The notes beneath the pieces were generated by a model. It was not told the origin of the DNA, made no database searches, and was given only the letters and a program-made list of their open reading frames with translations. Positions 5,874 to 10,828 of a DNA stretch of 10,828 nucleotides are shown in pieces (position 1 is the stretch's first letter; each line of letters begins with the position of its first letter). The DNA lies in contig JAKFWE010000374.1 in NCBI GenBank assembly GCA_021732895.1, forward strand, positions 1 to 10,828. Direction: 5' to 3'. Origin of the DNA: Allobosea sp. (GTDB lineage Bacteria > Pseudomonadota > Alphaproteobacteria > Rhizobiales > Beijerinckiaceae). A program made the translations under genes and the position numbers.

Positions 5874-6770
5874 TCAGGCCGCCGGCAGCGCCATGCGCGG
5901 CGCCTCGATCCGCACCAGCGCCTTCTTGACCGCATCCTGCACCTTCTCGAAGGCGCGCACCTCGATCTGGCGGACGCGCTCGCGCGAGACGGAGAATTCC
6001 TCCGAAAGCTGCTCCAGCGTGATCGGATCGTCGGCGAGACGACGCGCCTCGAAGATGCGGCGCTCGCGCGGGTTCAGGACGGTCAGCGCCTCGCGCAGCG
6101 CGGAGTGACGATTGTCGCTCTCCTGCGATTCGGCGTAGCGGCGCTCCTGGCTCTCGCTGTCATCGACCAGCCAGTCCTGCCATTCGCCGTCGCCATCCTC
6201 GCGCAGCGGCGTATTGAGCGACGAGTCGCCGCCGAGACGGCGGTTCATGTCGATCACGTCCTGCTCGTTGACGCCGAGCTTGGTGGCGATGACCTTGACC
6301 TGATCGGGGCGCAGATCGCCCTCGCCCAGCGCCGAGATCTTGCTCTTGGCCTTGCGCAGGTTGAAGAACAGCTTCTTCTGGTTGGCGGTGGTGCCCATCT
6401 TCACCAGCGACCAGGAACGCAGGATGTACTCCTGGATCGAGGCCTTGATCCACCACATCGCATAGGTGGCGAGACGGAAACCCTTGTCGGGCTCGAAGCG
6501 CTTGACCGCCTGCATCAGGCCGACATTGCCTTCGGAGACGACCTCGCCGATCGGCAGGCCGTAGCCGCGATAGCCCATGGCGATCTTGGCGACCAGCCGC
6601 AGATGCGAGGTGACGAGCCTGTGGGCGGCGTCGCGGTCGCCATGCTCGCGCCAGCGCTTGGCCAGCATGAATTCCTCGTTCGGCTCCAGCATCGGAAACC
6701 GACGAATTTCGTCCAGATAGCGTGAAAGTCCACCCTCGGCGGACATGACGGGCAGCGACGCGATGGCCAT
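5874..6770 (-). CDS. rpoH: RNA polymerase heat-shock sigma factor RpoH (sigma-32)
   Basis: RpoH directs RNA polymerase to heat-shock promoters for chaperones and proteases. The 298-residue protein is full length. Region 1.2/2.1 spans about 14-60. Region 2 follows with GNVGLMQAV (81-89) and the -10 reading helix FRLATYAMWWIKASIQEYI (98-116). The RpoH box QKKLFFNLRK (131-140), diagnostic for sigma-32 against other sigma-70 members, takes part in chaperone-dependent turnover. Region 4.2 ends with the helix-turn-helix SVSRERVRQIEVRAFEKV (260-277). The ATG at 6770 has a strong GGAAGGAG nine bases upstream. A second in-frame ATG (residue 9) has none as good. It lies 226 bp downstream of rluD, the same pairing seen widely in Alphaproteobacteria, and ends at a clear terminator. 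Many Rhizobiales carry more than one rpoH; which paralogue this is cannot be told here. Confidence 0.96.
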   Translation of the reverse strand: MAIASLPVMSAEGGLSRYLDEIRRFPMLEPNEEFMLAKRWREHGDRDAAHRLVTSHLRLVAKIAMGYRGYGLPIGEVVSEGNVGLMQAVKRFEPDKGFRLATYAMWWIKASIQEYILRSWSLVKMGTTANQKKLFFNLRKAKSKISALGEGDLRPDQVKVIATKLGVNEQDVIDMNRRLGGDSSLNTPLREDGDGEWQDWLVDDSESQERRYAESQESDNRHSALREALTVLNPRERRIFEARRLADDPITLEQLSEEFSVSRERVRQIEVRAFEKVQDAVKKALVRIEAPRMALPAA

Positions 6771-6996
6771 GTGCTCGTTCTCCTTCCCGGACCCCCGCGT
6801 CGCGGCAGGCCCACCGCGCGATCAACCTTCGCGCAGGTTTCGGACTCGATGACAGTCACAAGGCGTCACACGCACCGCAGTTCGGAACCACTTCCGCCCG
6901 GACCGTCATTCGCGGCGCCCCTTTGGCCATCCGCATCCGACCGCCATTATCATCCAAGCAAGTCTGGCGGAAAAGTGGCAACAAGGCCGAATTGCC
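6771..6996 (-). other. rluD-rpoH intergenic region, rpoH leader
   Basis: These 226 bp hold no gene. Read leftward there is a possible -10 box GATAAT (6951-6946), which would give an mRNA leader of about 165 bases; no good -35 is seen at 16-18 bases. Further down, TGTGAC occurs twice as a direct repeat with a 10-bp period (6870-6855), and the small palindrome GTTCCGAAC lies at 6887-6879. No clear sigma-32 promoter and no obvious hairpin sequestering the ribosome site were found. rpoH probably has its own promoter here, as no terminator after rluD is visible either. Confidence 0.4.
6780..6787 (-). promoter_or_regulatory. Strong ribosome binding site of rpoH
   Basis: Read leftward, GGAAGGAG lies nine bases before the ATG at 6770 and fixes that start over the later in-frame ATG at residue 9. 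Confidence 0.7.
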
Positions 6997-8028
6997 TCAC
7001 AGAGCCGCGAGCTTTTCTTGCAAATCTGCAAAATCAGCAGGCGACTCGGACTCAAACAGCAAGCTCTCGCCGGTGACGGGATGGGCAAAGCCCAGCACCG
7101 CGGCGTGAAGAGCCTGCCGCCCCAGCGCGGCGAGCGCGGCGCGCGCGGGCTCCGGAAGCAGCGACGCCTTGGTGGCGAAACCCGAGCCATAGAGCGCGTC
7201 GCCGAGCAGCGGATGGCCGAGATGGGCCATGTGGACGCGGATCTGGTGGGTCCGGCCGGTCTCGAGCCGGCACTCGATCAGGCTGGCGACCGGCTCGGAG
7301 GCGTCCTGGCCCTTGCCGGCGGCCGGATAGCGCGCCTCGATGGAAAAATGCGTGATCGCCTCTCGGCCGCGTCCCGGCGCCACCACCGCCATTTTCTCGC
7401 GATTCCGGTGGGATCGTTCCAGCGCCGCCTCGATCGTGCCGCTCTGGCGCCGCGGCGCGCCCCAGACCAGCGCGCGATAGGCCCGCTCCAGCGGCCCGGT
7501 GCGGCCGTGATCGGCGAACTGTTTCGCCAGCCCCTGATGCGCCTTGTCGGTCTTGGCGACGACGAGCAGGCCGCTGGTGTCCTTGTCGAGACGGTGCACG
7601 ATGCCGGGCCGCCTGACGCCGCCGATCCCCGAGAGACTGTCGCCGCAATGCGCGATCAGCGCGTTGACCAGCGTTCCGTCCTCATGGCCGCCGGCCGGGT
7701 GGACGACGAGGCCGGCCGGCTTGTCGATGACGATCAGGGATGCATCCTCGTAGACCACGTCAAGCGGGATGTCCTGGCCGACAGGGTCGGCGTCCCGCGC
7801 CGCCGGCATGACCAGCCTCAGCTCATCGCCCGCGACGACCTTGTGGTTTCCGTCGCGGAGGATGGCGCCGTTCAGGCTGACGCCGCCCTGCTTGATCACC
7901 GTTTGGAGGCGGGCGCGCGAGACCTCGCCCGCCAGCATCGCCAACGCCTTGTCGAGCCGCTGGCCGGCCTGTTCGTCGGTCACCGCGAGCGTCACGCCGG
8001 CGGGGTTGTGGTCGGATGTCGTGATCAT
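6997..8028 (-). CDS. rluD: Ribosomal large subunit pseudouridine synthase RluD
   Basis: RluD isomerises uridines in helix 69 of 23S rRNA (1911, 1915 and 1917 in E. coli), a step of late 50S maturation. The 343-residue form from 4-codon MITT onward has an N-terminal S4-type RNA-binding domain (GQRLDKALAML at 22-32, then QGGVSLNG at 47-54) and the catalytic block HRLDKDTSG (145-153) with aspartate 148. The C-terminal LETGRTHQIRVHMAHLGHP (255-273) is typical of the RluA/RluC/RluD group. The open frame runs to 8295, but the extra 89 codons are Arg/Ala-rich, unlike the family, and overlap the upstream membrane-protein gene, so I chose the ATG at 8028. No ribosome site precedes it; a TTATAG eight bases upstream may instead give a leaderless mRNA. 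Adjacency to rpoH supports RluD over other members of the family. Confidence 0.9.
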   Translation of the reverse strand: MITTSDHNPAGVTLAVTDEQAGQRLDKALAMLAGEVSRARLQTVIKQGGVSLNGAILRDGNHKVVAGDELRLVMPAARDADPVGQDIPLDVVYEDASLIVIDKPAGLVVHPAGGHEDGTLVNALIAHCGDSLSGIGGVRRPGIVHRLDKDTSGLLVVAKTDKAHQGLAKQFADHGRTGPLERAYRALVWGAPRRQSGTIEAALERSHRNREKMAVVAPGRGREAITHFSIEARYPAAGKGQDASEPVASLIECRLETGRTHQIRVHMAHLGHPLLGDALYGSGFATKASLLPEPARAALAALGRQALHAAVLGFAHPVTGESLLFESESPADFADLQEKLAAL

Positions 8029-8036
8029 CCGTGACG

Positions 8037-8042
8037 CTATAA
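8037..8042 (-). promoter_or_regulatory. Possible -10 box just before rluD
   Basis: Read leftward, TTATAG ends eight bases before the ATG at 8028, which would place the transcript start at or within a base or two of the start codon. No matching -35 is seen; a GC-rich hairpin (CGGGC / GCCCG, 8048-8061) lies upstream. Weak evidence. Confidence 0.3.
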
Positions 8043-8087
8043 GGCTCCGGGCGGAGGCCCGCACCCCTTTTCGACGGGAGGCAGGGT

Positions 8088-8831
8088 TCAGGCGCGGGCT
8101 TCGCGCCAGAGCACGGCGGCCAGCAGGACGAACCAGACCAGCGCGAGCGGCGCGGCCACGCTCTGGATCGCCGCCGCTTCGGGCCAGACGAGGCGAAAGG
8201 CGGCGGCCAGGAACAACGCGCCGCAAAGCAGCCCGGCGAAGCCGATCCAGACCTTGCCGATCGAGACCAGCGACTGCCCGACGCCGAGAAGCCACAGGCC
8301 GCTCAGGATCTGCACGCCCAGCAGTTCGCCGACCGCGCCGGCATAGCTGTTCATGGCGGTGTAGGTCACGGCGACGACCTGGCGAGCGACCGGGTCGGCC
8401 GTGCGCTGGAACTCGCCCGCGAGCACCGGCATCACCGAGAGCCAGCGCACGATGCCGAGCGTCTTGAACAGCCCGGCGCCGGCCCCGATGAAGGCGACGG
8501 CGTCAGCCCGCCAGCCGGCCACGCCGCGGGTGGCCAGCCAGTCCCGCAGGACGAAGGCGAGCGGGATGAGCGCCAGCGAGACAGCCAGATAGGCGCCGTA
8601 ACCGAGCAGCACGGCGTCGGCCTGCGCCGCGACCAGCGGCAGCGCCTCCGCCGCCGGCAGGCGCAGCGAGGCGGGCCAGCCGATGGCGCGGCCGAGCACG
8701 ACGAGCGGCACCGCGAAGAGCGCGGTCTGCAGCAGAGCCAGAGCGGCGGCCTTGCGGGCGAGGTCGCGGGAACGCGGCGGCGCGGCGCCCGTGGGCAAGG
8801 CGGCGGCGCGGGTTCGGGTCGAGGCGGACAT
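8088..8831 (-). CDS. Multi-pass membrane protein, possibly DUF4386 family
   Basis: This 247-residue protein has about six hydrophobic helices, near 28-47, 68-95, 111-134, 162-185, 194-213 and 222-242, after a basic, cytoplasmic N-terminus of about 25 residues. The helix-loop stretch KTLGIVRWLSVMPVLA (123-138) and the late GFAGLLCGALFL (197-208) recall the DUF4386 family of uncharacterised bacterial membrane proteins, but I am not certain of that assignment. A ribosome site (AAAGGA, eight bases before the ATG at 8831) supports the start. The gene lies only 24 bp after the epimerase-like gene, on the same strand, so the two are probably one operon controlled by the divergent LysR regulator. No transport motif or catalytic residue is evident; its role is unknown. 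Confidence 0.75.
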   Translation of the reverse strand: MSASTRTRAAALPTGAAPPRSRDLARKAAALALLQTALFAVPLVVLGRAIGWPASLRLPAAEALPLVAAQADAVLLGYGAYLAVSLALIPLAFVLRDWLATRGVAGWRADAVAFIGAGAGLFKTLGIVRWLSVMPVLAGEFQRTADPVARQVVAVTYTAMNSYAGAVGELLGVQILSGLWLLGVGQSLVSIGKVWIGFAGLLCGALFLAAAFRLVWPEAAAIQSVAAPLALVWFVLLAAVLWREARA

Positions 8832-8855
8832 GGTTCTGGTCCTTTCCGGGGGGCG

Positions 8856-9866
8856 TCAGGCGTTCACGGCGGCGAGGTCGGAGGGGGCCGGACGCCTCGC
8901 CGGATAGGGGCCGAGCGACGCCGCGACGGCGAGGGCGAGCGGAGTGTGCGGTTCGGGGCCGATCAGCGCCTCGAGCTTCGCATTGGCGAGCCGGACCGGC
9001 TCGCGCCAGACCCAGCGCATCTCGATCAGCTCGCGCAGGAAGCCGACCAAGGGCGCGGCGAGATAGATCTGCGGCCAGAAGAAGCGCCGGATCGGCGCAT
9101 GCGCGCCGATCGCCCCCTGCACGGCCTGCGCCATGCCGCGCCCATCGGCGATCCAGTGGCCCTGAAAATGGAACACGTCATGATCGGCGAGCCTGTCCTC
9201 GCGATCGAGCAGGCGCATGAAGGTCTCGGCCAGATCGGGCGCGTAGGCCCAGCTATGGCCGATCCCGGGCGCCCCGAGATCCTGGATCACGCGTGCGCTC
9301 CGGCCGCCCTTGGCGAGCGCCTGGGTGAACCATGAACTCGGCACGTCGGGCCCGAAGAAATCGCCGGCGCGGACGATCAGCGAACGCACGCCGTCCTCGG
9401 CGGCGTGGCGCAGCATCGCCTCCATGTCGACCCGCACTGCGCCCTTCACCGAGGTCGGGTTCTGGGGCGAGGCCTCATCGACCAGCGCGCCGGCGTCGGG
9501 ACCGAAGACATAGATGTTGCCGGGAAACAGGATGCGCGTCCCGGCGTTCCTGGCCGCGACGATGCTGTTGGCCAGCATCGGGACGGCGTGCTCGCGCCAT
9601 CTGGCGTAGTTCGGCGGGTTGACCGCATGGACGATGACCGCGGCGCCCTGCGCCGCGCCGAGGACGTCGCCGCGCCGCAACGCGTCGCCCTGCCGCCAGT
9701 CGACGGCGAAGGGCAGGCGCGCCGCCGTGGCGGCCCGGACGACGTCGCGACTCAAGGCGCGAACGGCGTAGCCGCGCCCGTGCAGCGCGACGGCGAGCGC
9801 ACGGCCGAGGCCGCCGGTGATCCCGAGGACGAGGGCGATGCGAGGGGAGGGGAGTTGATGAGCCAT
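8856..9866 (-). CDS. Atypical SDR / NAD-dependent epimerase-like protein
   Basis: The 336-residue protein opens with a Rossmann strand and the nucleotide motif GITGGLG (15-21), the TGxxGxxG-type loop of extended and atypical short-chain dehydrogenases. It continues with VDWRQGD (55-61), AVIVHAVNPPNY (76-87), FPGNIYVFGP (114-123) and SLIVRAGDFFGP (162-173), all typical of NAD(P)-dependent epimerases. The usual catalytic YxxxK is not intact: around lysine 141 the sequence is PTSVKGAVR, with proline where the tyrosine belongs. It may therefore bind NAD(P) and act differently, or not be a classical epimerase. I chose the ATG at 9866 because AAGGAG lies six bases upstream; the longer frame from 9890 would place that ribosome site inside the gene. 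It probably forms an operon with the membrane protein after it, divergent from the LysR gene. Confidence 0.85.
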   Translation of the reverse strand: MAHQLPSPRIALVLGITGGLGRALAVALHGRGYAVRALSRDVVRAATAARLPFAVDWRQGDALRRGDVLGAAQGAAVIVHAVNPPNYARWREHAVPMLANSIVAARNAGTRILFPGNIYVFGPDAGALVDEASPQNPTSVKGAVRVDMEAMLRHAAEDGVRSLIVRAGDFFGPDVPSSWFTQALAKGGRSARVIQDLGAPGIGHSWAYAPDLAETFMRLLDREDRLADHDVFHFQGHWIADGRGMAQAVQGAIGAHAPIRRFFWPQIYLAAPLVGFLRELIEMRWVWREPVRLANAKLEALIGPEPHTPLALAVAASLGPYPARRPAPSDLAAVNA

Positions 9867-9872
9867 GACGAT

Positions 9873-9878
9873 CTCCTT
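9873..9878 (-). promoter_or_regulatory. Ribosome binding site that sets the epimerase-like start
   Basis: Read leftward, AAGGAG lies six bases before the ATG at 9866. It falls within the first eight codons of the longer open frame from 9890, which argues against the upstream start. Confidence 0.75.
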
Positions 9879-9942
9879 TGCGGTGGACAAAGGATGGCTG
9901 TGGCCAAGGCAAACGGAAATTGCCAGATGCCGTGGATCGTCT

Positions 9943-9956
9943 ATACGTTTTCGTAT
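9943..9956. promoter_or_regulatory. Candidate LysR operator overlapping the regulator's start codon
   Basis: ATACG-TTTT-CGTAT is a perfect 5-bp inverted repeat with a 4-base centre in the 88-bp gap between the divergent epimerase-like and LysR genes. Its last two bases are the A and T of the LysR start codon. LysR proteins usually bind inverted repeats of the T-N11-A type between themselves and a divergent target; the spacing here (T-N10-A) is one short of that form. AT-rich composition against the GC-rich surroundings supports a control site. Confidence 0.5.
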
Positions 9957-10828
9957 GACTGAGCCTGTTTCCTGGGACCTTTACCGCTCGTTCCTCGCCG
10001 TGATCCGGCAGGGCAGCCTGTCGGGGGCGGCGCGCGAGATCGGCGCGACGCAGCCGACGCTCGGCCGCCATGTCGAGACGCTCGAGGCCGCGCTCGGGCT
10101 CTCCCTGTTCACGCGCTCGCAGGGCGGCCTCCGGCCGACGCCGGCGGCGCTGGCGCTGGTTCCGCAGGCGCGGGCGATGGAAGCGGCGGCGGCCGCTCTG
10201 CGGCGTGGGGCCGACGGCGCCCGCGCCGAAGAAGGCGGCACGGTCCGGATCAGCGCCAGCGAGATCATGGGCGCGGAGGTTCTTCCGGCGATCCTCGCGC
10301 GGGTGCAGGAGAGCCATCCCGCGCTCCGGCTCGAACTTTCGCTAAGCAACCGCACTGACGACCTGCTGCGTCGGGACGCCGACATCGCGGTGCGGATGGT
10401 GCGCCCGACGCAGGATGCGCTGATCGCGCAGCGGCTGGGCGAGGTCAAGCTCGGCCTGCATGCGCATGAGCGCTACATCGCCCGCCACGGCGCACCCGCG
10501 ACGCTCGCGGAGCTGGCGCGCTTCCACGTCATCGGCTTCGACCGCGACGACCATTCGGCCCGCGCCATTCTCAAGACCGGCTTCCCGATCAGCCGGGACG
10601 ATTTCAGCTTCCGCAGCGACAGTGACCTGGCGCAACTCGCCGCGCTGCGCGCCGGTGCGGGCATCGGCATGTGCCAGCTCGGGTTGGCGGCGCGCGATCC
10701 GCAGCTCAGGCCGGTGCTGCCCGAGGCCGCGACGTTCAGGCTCGAGGTCTGGCTGGCGATGCACGAGGACCAGCGCGCCAGCCGCCCGGTGCGGACGGTC
10801 TTAGACGGCTTGGCGGCCGGGTTGCGCC
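9955..10828 (+). CDS. LysR-type transcriptional regulator (3' end outside window)
   Basis: The frame starts at ATG 9955 and stays open to the right edge, giving 291 codons; family members are about 295-310 residues, so only a few codons are missing. The N-terminal winged helix-turn-helix (about 8-67) contains YRSFLAVIRQGSLSGAAREI (10-29) and the recognition segment TQPTLGRHVETLE (32-44), followed by LGLSLFTRSQGGLRPT (47-62), all classic LysR features. The rest (about 95-288) is the effector-binding domain, with RISASEIMGAEVLP (98-111), DADIAVRMVRP (141-151) and GAGIGMCQ (234-241). No ribosome site precedes the ATG and a palindrome overlaps it, so initiation may be leaderless or weak. It is divergent from the epimerase-like and membrane-protein operon, the usual LysR-target layout. 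The effector is unknown. Confidence 0.92.
   Translation, partial: MTEPVSWDLYRSFLAVIRQGSLSGAAREIGATQPTLGRHVETLEAALGLSLFTRSQGGLRPTPAALALVPQARAMEAAAAALRRGADGARAEEGGTVRISASEIMGAEVLPAILARVQESHPALRLELSLSNRTDDLLRRDADIAVRMVRPTQDALIAQRLGEVKLGLHAHERYIARHGAPATLAELARFHVIGFDRDDHSARAILKTGFPISRDDFSFRSDSDLAQLAALRAGAGIGMCQLGLAARDPQLRPVLPEAATFRLEVWLAMHEDQRASRPVRTVLDGLAAGLR

Noticed and set aside
6884..6907. GGAACC resembling the -35 of a general-stress (EcfG) promoter.
   Set aside because: It points away from rpoH and has no CGTT at the required spacing (a CGTC occurs after 14 bases).
7018..8034. A 338-codon plus-strand frame opposite rluD.
   Set aside because: RluD carries catalytic and RNA-binding motifs; this frame has a product typical of GC-rich shadow frames.
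8029..8295. An 89-codon upstream extension of rluD.
   Set aside because: The extension is Arg-rich, is not part of RluD proteins and overlaps the upstream membrane-protein gene.
9927..9962. A short 11-codon frame ending just inside the LysR start, as a possible leader peptide.
   Set aside because: No ribosome site and no coding signal; it is the tail of a longer shadow frame.

Overview
The window is about 10.8 kb of GC-rich chromosomal DNA with dense, ordinary-looking housekeeping genes. Its content (FtsE-FtsX, a DUF218 protein and a 1-acyl-glycerol-phosphate acyltransferase in a row; a ChaC-type cyclotransferase next to a DUF2125 protein; RluD next to the heat-shock sigma factor RpoH) and a GTTC-N7-GTTC LexA box point to an alphaproteobacterium of the order Hyphomicrobiales (Rhizobiales), perhaps a Bosea- or Methylobacterium-like lineage. 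The order is well supported by gene order and the LexA box type. The genus is a guess.

Layout. Positions 1-16 hold the first codons of a leftward gene that begins like the MJ0042-type zinc-ribbon proteins. A 250-bp divergent control region follows, with a CtrA-like site, two GANTC sites and a strong leader hairpin. Rightward from 267 to 3540 runs an envelope and division cluster: ftsE, ftsX (overlapping by 14 bp), a DUF218/YdcF-like gene and a plsC-like acyltransferase gene. A small unrecognised gene (3604-3993) follows under its own promoter, with a TTGACA -35 box and an exact alphaproteobacterial SOS box. It converges on a leftward ChaC-like gene (4004-4552). That gene diverges from a rightward DUF2125 gene (4686-5738). 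A REP-like imperfect hairpin and a rho-independent terminator separate DUF2125 from the leftward rpoH (5874-6770). Behind rpoH, also leftward, come rluD (6997-8028), a six-helix membrane protein (8088-8831) and an atypical SDR/epimerase-like gene (8856-9866). The last two look like one operon. They are divergent from a LysR-type regulator (9955 to beyond the right edge) across an 88-bp control region.

How the parts fit. The left third serves cell division and envelope lipid synthesis. The middle links glutathione turnover (ChaC), an exported or anchored DUF2125 protein, and DNA-damage control of an unknown small protein. The rluD-rpoH pair covers ribosome maturation and the heat-shock response. 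The right end is a compact accessory module in which a LysR regulator probably controls the epimerase-membrane protein operon. No tRNA, rRNA, CRISPR array, insertion sequence or phage gene was seen. The most notable item is the SOS-box-controlled small gene of unknown function.
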